This document shows, piece after piece, positions 1 to 7,255 of a stretch of DNA of 64,000 nucleotides. The DNA is from Heyndrickxia sp050281185. GTDB lineage: Bacteria > Bacillota > Bacilli > Bacillales > Bacillaceae_C. The stretch lies in assembly GCF_050281185.1 (NCBI RefSeq), contig NZ_JBNNWS010000004.1:1-64000 (forward strand), read 5' to 3'. Both the position numbers and the translations under genes were made by a program. The stretch's first letter is position 1, and each line of letters starts with the position of its first letter. Below the pieces are notes generated by a model. The model searched no databases and was not told the DNA's origin. It worked only from the letters and a program-made list of their open reading frames with translations.

Positions 1-1
1 A

Positions 2-112
2 CAAGATAGAAAATACAAGTGTAAATGCGGATTTGAAAAACATCGTGATTTAGTCGGTGCTATGAATATCAGATACGCACCTGTGATTGATGGTACCAGT
101 CAATCAGCATAG
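2..112 (+). CDS. tnpB: TnpB C-terminal fragment (IS200/IS605 family), cut by window start
   Basis: The first 36 codons read in frame to a TAG at 110-112. They contain a C-x-C pair followed by GFEKHRDLVGAMNI, the end of the C-terminal zinc ribbon (OrfB_Zn_ribbon) of TnpB, the RNA-guided nuclease carried by IS200/IS605 elements. In this family the ribbon's last cysteine pair is followed by a conserved Asp (here in HRD), part of the RuvC-like site, and by an N-I motif. Only the tail is visible, so I cannot say whether the full gene is intact or whether a tnpA lies upstream. The sequence after the stop has the expected element right end. Confidence 0.85.
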   Translation, partial: QDRKYKCKCGFEKHRDLVGAMNIRYAPVIDGTSQSA

Positions 113-267
113 GGAACTATATGTTCTGCCCTATGAGGGGTGATGAGACACCCCGATCTTGAGGGCTGTTCAAAACAGAAATGGACTGCGAACGCTTAGT
201 CACTCAAGAATCCCACCCGTTACACCGTAAGGTGCAGGGCTTGCGGCTTTAGCCGTGGGAGTCTCAA
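113..267 (+). ncRNA. Element right end and presumptive TnpB omega RNA scaffold
   Basis: The non-coding stretch after the tnpB stop carries CCCAC/GTGGG arms (about 212-216 and 255-259) and a subterminal CGGC-TTTA-GCCG hairpin (244-255), then ends GTCTCAA. TCAA (264-267) equals the right cleavage tetranucleotide of IS608, so the element end is placed at 267. In characterised TnpB systems the guide RNA overlaps the tnpB 3' end and the right end, and its guide is the flanking host DNA, here starting at 268 (AGATCCCTACAAATAA). The RNA role is inferred from the family; the hairpins and end motif are seen directly. Confidence 0.65.
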
Positions 268-392
268 AGATCCCTACAAATAACTTGCTTATGTTAAAAT
301 CAGATTAAAATATAATTTATTTTCACTTCCAATTAAAAAAATGTATGTTGAACAGTATCTATCAACAGTATTAAAGGCGATGATATTATCAA

Positions 393-1133
393 ATGACAAA
401 TAGTAAGACAAAACTATATGAAGTTGATTTATACAAACCCATTCAAAAACACTTTATTAAAGAAGGATATGAAGTTTATGGGGAAGTAAACGATTGTGAT
501 GTTACGGCAATTAAAGATGACGAGCTTATAATCGTTGAATTAAAGCTTAGATTAAATGTCGATCTTCTTATCCAAGCGACCAAAAGGCAACGTTTAAGCA
601 ATCAAGTTTATATTGCAATACCCAAGCCTAATTACAGCCTTTTTTCAAAGAAATGGAGAGATATTTGCCATTTAATCAGAAGGCTGGAATTGGGCCTAAT
701 ACTCGTGTCTTTTTTAAAAAGTTCTACAAAAATGGAGGTTGTCATCTCCCCCGCTCCTTTTGATCGAAAAAAAAGCATGCAACAGAATAAGAAAAAAAGG
801 CAGAAAATCCTGAAAGAGATAGAAGGAAGACATGGGGACCAAAATGTGGGTGGCAGCAGTAAAACAAAAATTATGACAGCCTATAAAGAAACCTGCATAC
901 AGATCGCCAGCTATCTAGATCAGTATGGACCACTGACTCCTAAAGCATTGCGCCAGATGGGAACAGGAGAGAAAACATTATCGATTTTAAATAAAAATTA
1001 TTACGGCTGGTTTGAAAGGATACATAGAGGAACTTATGTCATTAGTGAGAAAGGGAAGGTGGAATTAAAGGAATATCCGGAGATTATTGAATATTTCAGC
1101 ACTGCTTCTGAAAATGAGAGGAAGAAAGATTAA
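393..1133 (+). CDS. DUF2161-like putative PD-(D/E)XK nuclease/phosphodiesterase
   Basis: A 246-residue protein. The N-terminal half fits a PD-(D/E)XK fold: Asp36 in CDVTA, then Glu49-x-Lys51 in VELKL, spaced as in restriction-nuclease-like active sites. A basic linker (about 125-160) leads to a C-terminal part resembling a winged helix (KALRQMGTG, then GWFERIHRGTYVISEKG). This matches what I recall of the DUF2161 family of Bacillus. The weak AAAGGCGATG ribosome site lies about 10 bases before the ATG. Substrate unknown. It is a single gene just downstream of the TnpB element, and the element's presumptive guide derives from its upstream region. Confidence 0.7.
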   Translation: MTNSKTKLYEVDLYKPIQKHFIKEGYEVYGEVNDCDVTAIKDDELIIVELKLRLNVDLLIQATKRQRLSNQVYIAIPKPNYSLFSKKWRDICHLIRRLELGLILVSFLKSSTKMEVVISPAPFDRKKSMQQNKKKRQKILKEIEGRHGDQNVGGSSKTKIMTAYKETCIQIASYLDQYGPLTPKALRQMGTGEKTLSILNKNYYGWFERIHRGTYVISEKGKVELKEYPEIIEYFSTASENERKKD

Positions 1134-1201
1134 TTTATAAAATAATTCATACGAAGATCGTAAAAATAGGCTAAGATTTTATTAAACATCTATTATATTA
1201 A

Positions 1202-1233
1202 ATACTCGCCACATTTTTTAATGTGGCGAGTAT
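1202..1233. terminator. Hairpin between convergent genes
   Basis: A perfect 14-bp stem (ATACTCGCCACATT paired with its complement) with a TTTT loop lies between the convergent DUF2161 gene and ykyA. T-runs after the stem are weak on both strands, but position and stability suggest a shared terminator. Confidence 0.7.
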
Positions 1234-1249
1234 AAGTATCAAGCCTAGT

Positions 1250-1921
1250 CTAAGATTTCCATTTAAGATTTCCCGCTTTATAGAGTGCGATTTTTGCCTC
1301 GTTATATTCTTTGGTGTATTTATTAAAATGATTTTGCAGAACTTTAATTTCTTTCGTTTGTTTGTTCATTTGTTTTATTTGCTTATCATATTTTTCTAAA
1401 TGGCTGTTCTTTTGAAGTAAAAGAGTATATAGATCTTGATTAGATTTAATTTCTTGCATAGATTTATTGTAAATTTTATTATATGTTTTGTAGCGGTTGT
1501 TCATGATTTCTGCTACTTTTTCTGCTTTTTGTTGAAGATCCTTATCTTCGATTTTCTTAATTAGTGTATTAATCTGGCTTACCTCTTTATACGATTGCTG
1601 GAAGGAACGCTTTTCTTTTTTAAGAAGCAATTTACGCTTTCCCACTAAATTAGTAGCCTCTTCCAACATCCCATCCATCTTCTTATTATTTACTGTAACT
1701 GAAAGAATGTTCGTATAAATTTTTTGTTCTTTTTTTAATAAGTCTGCCAGTTCATTTTGTTGATTGACAAGATTTGATTCCATCTTTGCTGCTTTTTCAA
1801 GATGGAGATAGATGTTTGCAACATCTTTATTGGCTGATTGGCAGCCCGTAAGAACCATTACAATAGAAGTAATAATAGCAAAAGCTAGGATAGTTGCTTT
1901 TACCGTAATTGTTTTCCTCAT
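1250..1921 (-). CDS. ykyA: YkyA-family putative cell-wall binding lipoprotein
   Basis: A 223-residue lipoprotein when started at the ATG at 1921 (MRKTITV), which has AAAGGCG 8 bases upstream; an in-frame start 19 codons earlier lacks such a site. The N-terminus has positive residues, a hydrophobic stretch and the lipobox LTGC, so it should be lipidated and anchored outside the membrane. The rest is almost wholly charged, Lys/Glu/Gln-rich helix, typical of the coiled-coil YkyA (YkyA_N/DUF) family. Its function is not established. It is followed by a hairpin and preceded on the same strand by a polysaccharide deacetylase, which suits a cell-envelope setting. Confidence 0.85.
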   Translation of the reverse strand: MRKTITVKATILAFAIITSIVMVLTGCQSANKDVANIYLHLEKAAKMESNLVNQQNELADLLKKEQKIYTNILSVTVNNKKMDGMLEEATNLVGKRKLLLKKEKRSFQQSYKEVSQINTLIKKIEDKDLQQKAEKVAEIMNNRYKTYNKIYNKSMQEIKSNQDLYTLLLQKNSHLEKYDKQIKQMNKQTKEIKVLQNHFNKYTKEYNEAKIALYKAGNLKWKS

Positions 1922-2013
1922 GAGAACACGCCTTTCGAGAGGTTGTGTCCTGAAACGGCATTTATATAAGCATTTCACACAACAAAAAATAATTCAACTT
2001 AATATTTAACCTA

Positions 2014-2898
2014 TTAATGACCATATGGACGACAGCGGTTTTCACATTTGAAATTATACGCATCCATACTTTCATCAAGGCTTTTCGTTACATAATGATT
2101 ATCATTTAACCATTTTAAAAGCTTCGGTAAGTATTGGATAGTTTGAGCGCGGTCGTGCAATAATATTATCGGATGCTTCCCAGATGCTTCCATACGTAGA
2201 ATTCCGTTTATTACATTAGAAACAAAGACATTACCGCTTGTGTTCCAATCTTGACTATCAATATGCCAATCCCACATTTGGAAGCCATGTGCTTCCATTA
2301 CTTTTCGGTAAGAATCAAGCATATAAGGAATACTTCCATAAGGAGTTCGAATAAGTGTTGATTTGACACCGGTAACTTCCTCTAGTACCGCTTGATCTTC
2401 TTGCATTTCATGTAAAGGGCTTTCCTTTGTACGATAAAATTTACTAGCGTCATGTGTTACACCGTGAAGACCAACAGCATATCCTTCTTCAACCATTCGT
2501 TTAACGACCTCCGGGTGCTCTTTTATATGCGGAGCTAACATGAAGAAAGTCGCTTTTGCACCGAATTGATCTAATGTATCAAGGAGTTTAGGGGCATCAG
2601 CAGTTGGCCCATCATCAAATGTTAAATAAACGATTTTTTGATTTGATTCCTGTTGCTGTAATTCTTGTTCCTTTTGAACAATGGAATCAGCAAACGTAGA
2701 ACCTTTCATCGATTGCTTTGGTTGAGGTACCCAATCTAATGTAGGAACCATTTCGGGAGGTCCTTGTTTTTCGACAGCTGCAGCTATGTTATCTCCAGAT
2801 CCCCTAAAAGAAAATCCAACAACGAAAACTAAAACGACTGCAAGTAAAACTAATTCGTAAAATAATCTTTTTCTTCTCCGCTTTCTCCTGTTTGTCAT
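2014..2898 (-). CDS. Membrane-anchored polysaccharide deacetylase (NodB domain)
   Basis: Carbohydrate esterase family 4 enzyme of 294 residues, expected to remove N-acetyl groups from cell-wall glycan outside the membrane. A basic N-terminus and one transmembrane helix (about 12-31) precede a linker and the NodB domain. Motifs are complete: TFDDG (93-97), H145-x3-H149 for the metal, RTPYGS (184-189), DWHIDSQDW (210-218) and LLHD (246-249). The ATG follows AAAGGTGATT. The last residues include two Cys (CENRC). Closest in layout to the Bacillus PdaA/YheN/YjeA-type deacetylases, but the exact orthologue cannot be settled here. Confidence 0.9.
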   Translation of the reverse strand: MTNRRKRRRKRLFYELVLLAVVLVFVVGFSFRGSGDNIAAAVEKQGPPEMVPTLDWVPQPKQSMKGSTFADSIVQKEQELQQQESNQKIVYLTFDDGPTADAPKLLDTLDQFGAKATFFMLAPHIKEHPEVVKRMVEEGYAVGLHGVTHDASKFYRTKESPLHEMQEDQAVLEEVTGVKSTLIRTPYGSIPYMLDSYRKVMEAHGFQMWDWHIDSQDWNTSGNVFVSNVINGILRMEASGKHPIILLHDRAQTIQYLPKLLKWLNDNHYVTKSLDESMDAYNFKCENRCRPYGH

Positions 2899-3099
2899 CT
2901 CTAATCACCTTTATATTTTTCTACTAAACTAAGTATAAAGGTTTGGAAACAAAAAAGGGTAACAAAAAAGTAACAGCTTCAACATTTTTTTGTAAAAAAC
3001 GACTTAATTCAGCAAAACACCTGATCACCAGGTTTGTCTCTTTTTGTTGGATGTAAGTTCCCCTATGATATAAGACTAATTTATTCACCAAACAGTACT

Positions 3100-3203
3100 A
3101 TCGCACGAAATATTGTCATAACGGCATGAAATCTGGTTGGAACCGCACAAAATATAGTCCAAACCGCACGGCCCCCCTCCAAACTACACGAAAAAGGACT
3201 TTT
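3100..3203. repeat. Five degenerate 20-21 bp tandem repeats
   Basis: Units begin at 3100, 3121, 3142, 3163 and 3183 and share the pattern ACCGCACgAAATAT-x-GTCCAA, most divergent in unit 4 (a C-run) and unit 5 (ACTACACG). They fill part of the 357-base gap (2899-3255) between the deacetylase and the CHY zinc-finger gene. A minus-strand reading frame across them (3081-3350) is discounted because it overlaps the repeats and the well-supported CHY gene. Otherwise this gap holds only the deacetylase promoter region. Confidence 0.7.
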
Positions 3204-3255
3204 TTCCTGTAACCAATATGAAATTACAATTTTCATATGAAGCACGATAATTGAT

Positions 3256-3588
3256 CTATACTTCAAAATAAAGATGTTTGTGCAGGTTACATCCTGGATT
3301 AAAATCAGTCCCGCAATATGGACAACAAGAATTACACTGCAAATATTCATTAATTGTCAATTTGTTTCCACAGCCGCCACATAGAACACCCTTTTGGTCA
3401 AACTGATCTTTAGGCCAGACTTGTGGATTCCCACATCCGTGCTCCTCGTGACAAGTAAAGCAAGGAAAATATGTTTGGCAGCAATAAAATTTAATAGCTA
3501 TCCGATCAATTTCTTTATGATAATGGGTGCACCTTGTTTCTGAATCTAGTACACTCCCTTTTACTTCATGGCCTTTTATAAGCATCAT
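3256..3588 (-). CDS. CHY zinc finger protein
   Basis: A 110-residue protein dominated by Cys/His pairs: C20-T-H22-Y-H, then CC-x5-C-F-T-C-H-E-E-H, CGGCG, and CNSCCPYCG followed by C-N-L-H-K-H. This order is the CHY zinc-finger signature (zf-CHY), which binds several zinc ions. In eukaryotes the domain is found in RCHY1-type ubiquitin ligases; short stand-alone versions occur in Firmicutes without known function. Ribosome site GGCAGG lies before tandem ATG codons (3588 or 3585). It is a single gene after the MFS gene on the same strand, 27 bases apart, so possibly co-transcribed. Confidence 0.88.
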   Translation of the reverse strand: MMLIKGHEVKGSVLDSETRCTHYHKEIDRIAIKFYCCQTYFPCFTCHEEHGCGNPQVWPKDQFDQKGVLCGGCGNKLTINEYLQCNSCCPYCGTDFNPGCNLHKHLYFEV

Positions 3589-3615
3589 TTTTTACCTGCC
3601 TTTTAATCATTCAAA

Positions 3616-4146
3616 CTATTTTTTTCTCAATAATATCAAACCACTAATTATGTATAAAAGAGATGCTACATAAAAAATGCTTCCAATTGTAATAAAATCA
3701 ACCATGTATCCAGTTAATATGATGGCGATTGCTGCTCCTATCGATGTCCATATATGATACTTTCCAATTTCTACTCCTGCCGTCTCTTTTTTCACACTTC
3801 TTGCCAAAGCTGTTTTTTCAGTGTTTTTTTGAACTGCTCCCAATATCCCCATGATTACTTGTAGAATATAAACCTGCCAAACTTCTGTTACAAGTGGAAA
3901 GAATAAAAGTATCAAAGCCATTGACCAAGAATAAAGAATCAATAATGTTTTATCTCCAAGTTTATCAGAGAACCTTCCGATCAATGGATAAGCAAATGCT
4001 GAAGTCAATGCAAATAATCCATATGCCCATCCGAATTGCGAATAGCTATTACCAACGTTCTTTAACAATAATATATAAAAGGGAAATATCATACTGCTGG
4101 CCATACCGATGATACTTTGAAAATAAATAAAGCGCTGATAAGTCAT
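3616..4146 (-). CDS. Half-size MFS-type membrane protein
   Basis: 176 residues with about six hydrophobic segments and a clear major-facilitator motif A between helices 2 and 3 (GRFSDKLGDK). This is one six-helix half; a normal MFS carrier has 12 helices and about 400 residues. No second half follows: the next reading frame is the CHY protein. The ATG overlaps the stop of the upstream FAD oxidoreductase by four bases (ATGA), so the two are translationally coupled. It is either a natural half-carrier that dimerises or the remnant of a longer gene. Substrate unknown. Confidence 0.75.
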   Translation of the reverse strand: MTYQRFIYFQSIIGMASSMIFPFYILLLKNVGNSYSQFGWAYGLFALTSAFAYPLIGRFSDKLGDKTLLILYSWSMALILLFFPLVTEVWQVYILQVIMGILGAVQKNTEKTALARSVKKETAGVEIGKYHIWTSIGAAIAIILTGYMVDFITIGSIFYVASLLYIISGLILLRKK

Positions 4147-5582
4147 TTCCCATACTCCTCATAAAATAAATTAACAAATCGTTCTTCTGGATCATACTTC
4201 CGTTTCATGTTGAAAAACTCATCTGTTCGTGGATATGCCATATGTAATTGTTCCTTCGATGGATAGGAATAATACGGCAAATAATAGCTTCCATTATACT
4301 TTAATGTCACATCAATAATTTTCCGTATCACTTTTTCTGTATGGCTAATTTCTTTTTTTGAACGTCCTTGATTGATAAGCAGCACCAGTGCAAACATATT
4401 ATCCTTTGAATAAGACATAACTGCATGGTCATTCTTTGATACGTAACGAATCGTAATATTCAGGAGATTAATATCCTTTTCTTTTTCAAGAACGGAACGC
4501 AAATCATCAATGTATCTAGTAAACTCCTTAACAGGTACAAAATACTCTTGTAAAACTTCTGTTCTAGTTTCACTATCATATTCCATGAAAGCTGACTCGG
4601 AACGCATGACATTGTTTCGTGTTTCCATTTTATTATTCGTTTTTATCGTATAATCTTTTTGGAGATTCCAAAAAATATTTTTTCCCCAATCACTATATCT
4701 TGAAATACCTAGTAAAAATTTTGGGATAGCGACGATGTTATCATTCTTCAGCTTGTTATAATTTGAGATGTCAACCTGATTTGGAGCAAGTGTATAATTT
4801 GTTACATACATTTCCCGCAAAAATGAATCCGGTGCCACAGATATGCGTGCTAGATGCATTTTCACCTTTTCGTTACGAACTACATCTTTTTCAAAATAAG
4901 AAGTGTAATCCTGATAATCTATTGCCTTTGACTGGGTAATATACAACTGATCGTCTGTTAATTCTATTGTTACATCTAAAATGATACCGAATAATCCATA
5001 TCCTCCGATGACATAGGGAAATAACTCTTCGTTTTCGGTTCTGCTAACATTAATAATTTCACCTTTCGGATTCAATAGTCTGAACGACTGTATTGTATCA
5101 ATTAAGGCATCATTACGAATATCTCTGCCGTGAACATTGACACTTAATGAACCTCCGACAGTGAATATATTTTGAGATTGCATCACCTTAACCGCTAACC
5201 CATATGGATTGATATAACGCTGGATATCATTCCAAGTAGCTCCGCTTTGGACCGTAATTGTTTTATGTTTTTTATCAAAGTTCAATATTTTATTATACTT
5301 CTTCATATCAATCATGATGGCATTTGGATAAAGGGTTTGACCGCCTTGACTATGCTGCATACCGGCAATCGAAAGTTTATCATTTGTTTTGTTCGCATTT
5401 TTTACAATTTGTTGAAGTTCTTCTTCACCATTAGCCGCTTTAACACTTTTAATAGAGACAGGTAGTAAATGTCCTTTATCCTCTATTATCGGATGAGAAA
5501 GTTTCTTATCATATGCAAATAGCGAAAATCCAAATATTATTCCATAAGCAATTAATATAAGGAGTACATATTTTTTTTTCAA
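4143..5582 (-). CDS. Membrane-anchored FAD-binding oxidoreductase (FAD_binding_4 type)
   Basis: 479 residues. A single N-terminal transmembrane segment (about 5-23) precedes an FAD-binding PCMH domain: QSGATWNDIQRYINPYG, then GGSLSVNVHGRD and GGYGLFG, the nucleotide-holding loops of the vanillyl-alcohol-oxidase/aldonolactone-oxidase fold. The C-terminal YDPEERF resembles the close of D-arabinono-lactone-oxidase-like proteins. The start is a TTG (5582-5580) with AGGAG 7 bases upstream. The coupled half-size MFS gene suggests a shared membrane function. Substrate unknown. Confidence 0.82.
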   Translation of the reverse strand: MKKKYVLLILIAYGIIFGFSLFAYDKKLSHPIIEDKGHLLPVSIKSVKAANGEEELQQIVKNANKTNDKLSIAGMQHSQGGQTLYPNAIMIDMKKYNKILNFDKKHKTITVQSGATWNDIQRYINPYGLAVKVMQSQNIFTVGGSLSVNVHGRDIRNDALIDTIQSFRLLNPKGEIINVSRTENEELFPYVIGGYGLFGIILDVTIELTDDQLYITQSKAIDYQDYTSYFEKDVVRNEKVKMHLARISVAPDSFLREMYVTNYTLAPNQVDISNYNKLKNDNIVAIPKFLLGISRYSDWGKNIFWNLQKDYTIKTNNKMETRNNVMRSESAFMEYDSETRTEVLQEYFVPVKEFTRYIDDLRSVLEKEKDINLLNITIRYVSKNDHAVMSYSKDNMFALVLLINQGRSKKEISHTEKVIRKIIDVTLKYNGSYYLPYYSYPSKEQLHMAYPRTDEFFNMKRKYDPEERFVNLFYEEYGK

Positions 5583-5702
5583 AAATTCAACTCCTAACCA
5601 AAATTAACTATAAATCGTTTTAAAATAATATTAAATGATTTGGAACTATATGTTAATACAGAATTTAAAAAATCATTTCTACTTGATATCCACTTCACAA
5701 AC

Positions 5703-5729
5703 AAAAGACCTTCATCAAGAAGGTCTTTT
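5703..5729 (-). terminator. Rho-independent terminator of glsA
   Basis: Perfect 11-bp stem AAAAGACCTTC/GAAGGTCTTTT with a 5-base loop, 16 bases beyond the glsA stop; on the minus strand it runs out in TTTTGTTTG. Confidence 0.9.
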
Positions 5730-5744
5730 AATTACAACATTTTT

Positions 5745-6674
5745 CTAAAACATACTTAAAGAATACTTTTCCGACAACAATCTCATTAGCTTCATCCCTG
5801 CCACACTATTTCCTTTGTCGTCTAGGGCGGGACCGAACACTCCAATACCAAATCGGCCGGGAACAGCCCCCATTATCCCTCCGGAAACACCACTTTTTGC
5901 AGGTATACCAACCTTAATCGCAAACTCGCCTGATGCATTATACATGCCACATGTAACCATAAAGGTTTTACAAATACGTGCAATATGGGTAGGAATTAAT
6001 TGTTCTTTAGATATGGGATCTTTGCCGTCAAAGGAAAAAACACATCCGATTCTTGCCAAATCTAAGCAATTCAACTCGATGGAGCATTGTTTAGTATACA
6101 AATCCATTAATTCTTCCACATCTTCTTTTATCAAACCGTGCTGTTTTAGAAAATAGCATAAAGATCTGTTTAAATCAGCTGTTTCAAATTCTGATTCAGC
6201 CACTTCTTTGTTATAGCCAATGGATGAATTCGCTGTTAGTTTTTGAACAAGTGTTAATAATCGTGAGAACCGTTCCTCTACACTATTTCCTTTAATCATA
6301 TGGGTAACAGCTAGAGCACCGGCGTTGATCATTGGATTCAAAGGTCTAGAAGGTATGCTAGTTTCTAGCTTCGCAATGGAGTTAAAAGGATCCCCTGTTG
6401 GTTCCTGGCCTACCCGTTCAAAAACATATTCTTCTCCTCTATCCATTAAAGCTAGGGCAAGTGTTAATACTTTCGATATACTTTGAAGGGTAAAACTTTC
6501 ACTAATGTCCCCAGCTGAAAAATAATTTCCATCTGGATTATAAATGGCAATGGATAAACTATTTCTATTTGCTCGCTTGAGAGCTGGTATGTAATCGGCC
6601 ACTTTACCTTTACTTGTAAAATGTTTCGCTTCGTCTACTAATATTTGTAATTCATTTTCAGAACGACATTGCAA
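5745..6674 (-). CDS. glsA: Glutaminase
   Basis: 309-residue serine-dependent glutaminase, converting glutamine to glutamate and ammonia in the cytoplasm. It has the catalytic Ser65-x-x-Lys68 dyad (QSISKV), the conserved NPMINAGALA segment and the C-terminal SGGIMGAVPGRFGIGVFGP loop. Length matches the family (about 310). GAGGTGG lies ahead of the ATG. It stands alone between a FAD oxidoreductase operon and a pair of inserted elements. No amino-acid permease is adjacent, unlike the glsA-glnT pairs of Bacillus subtilis. Confidence 0.95.
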   Translation of the reverse strand: MQCRSENELQILVDEAKHFTSKGKVADYIPALKRANRNSLSIAIYNPDGNYFSAGDISESFTLQSISKVLTLALALMDRGEEYVFERVGQEPTGDPFNSIAKLETSIPSRPLNPMINAGALAVTHMIKGNSVEERFSRLLTLVQKLTANSSIGYNKEVAESEFETADLNRSLCYFLKQHGLIKEDVEELMDLYTKQCSIELNCLDLARIGCVFSFDGKDPISKEQLIPTHIARICKTFMVTCGMYNASGEFAIKVGIPAKSGVSGGIMGAVPGRFGIGVFGPALDDKGNSVAGMKLMRLLSEKYSLSMF

Positions 6675-6758
6675 AATTAACCACCTCAGTTAAAGTGTAT
6701 TTTTCATTAATTAAGAAAAAATACTCAACGTTTCAGAAATCGAGTTTATTTTTTCCAA

Positions 6759-6888
6759 GACTTTGTTAATAATGATTGTTTATAAAATCTCCTGCAGGGT
6801 ATGCTTTATGGGATTTCTTTAAGTTGTAAAACTAGCTCAGCACATATCCTGCAATTTTTAAAAACAACAATATTGTTTAACATATTCT
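6759..6888 (+). mobile_element. Miniature inverted-repeat element, GGCTTTGTTAA family, copy 1
   Basis: About 130 bp. Left end GACTTTGTTAA (6759-6769), degraded right end TTAACATATTC (6878-6888), flanked by 8-bp near-duplicates TTTTCCAA (6751-6758) and TTTTCAAA (6889-6896). The interior shares with three other copies (15788, 24701, 45126) a palindromic core around GTAAAACTAGCT with CTGCAGGGTAT and ATATCCTGCA arms. It lies upstream of glsA and directly abuts the next element. Confidence 0.8.
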
Positions 6889-6896
6889 TTTTCAAA

Positions 6897-7124
6897 GGCT
6901 CTTTTCGTATAAATTGTTGTTTTTAGACTATAAACTTAGTCCGTTGATTTCCGCTCCAGACACTTGCTTTCCGCGGGGAGGGATGGGAGCCTCCTCGGCG
7001 TTACCGACTGCGGGGTCTCCCACTTCCCTCTTTTTCCCGCAGGAGTCAAGTGCCCTCCGCTACAATCAACTCAGATTGTTAATAGAATATCACTAAAATA
7101 GCAACAAACTTTACGAAAACAGCC
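6897..7124 (+). mobile_element. Miniature inverted-repeat element, GGCTSTTTTC family, copy 1
   Basis: 228 bp. Terminal inverted repeats: GGCTCTTTTCGTATAAATTG on the left; the complement of the right end reads GGCTGTTTTCGTAAAGTTTG. The 8-bp target duplication TTTTCAAA is perfect (6889-6896 and 7125-7132). The GC-rich interior (about 6945-7070) is a long imperfect palindrome beginning TTTCCGCTCCAGACACTTG and containing CTTTCCGCGGGGAGGG, a repeat type I know from many Bacillaceae genomes. A 60-codon frame inside it is not a gene. With copy 1 of the other family it fills the 580-base gap upstream of glsA. Confidence 0.85.
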
Positions 7125-7255
7125 TTTTCAAAAATCATTTTAACATATTGTTTTGGTTAAATTAACTGTGAGTGGTTATAAGCTTTGAACGTCGAATTAG
7201 CTGGACACAAAGGATTTTATTAAGCCTAACAATCTGGTTAAATTTTAAACACTTA

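Larger units (their letters stand above)
1..267 (+). mobile_element. IS200/IS605-type element, right-hand part only
   Basis: The TnpB tail (2-112) and structured right end (to 267) form the 3' portion of an IS200/IS605/IS1341-like element. Such elements lack terminal inverted repeats and target duplications, so only the right boundary can be placed, from the TCAA motif at 264-267. The left end is outside the window. Confidence 0.75.

Noticed and set aside
3100..3203. Possible CRISPR array
   Set aside because: Units are directly adjacent and degenerate with no spacers, and no cas genes are near.
3081..3350. 89-codon minus-strand frame
   Set aside because: Overlaps the tandem repeats and the CHY gene in another frame; no ribosome site.
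6914..7096. 60-codon frame inside a repeat
   Set aside because: It lies in the GC-rich palindrome of a miniature element; similar frames arise from the repeat itself.
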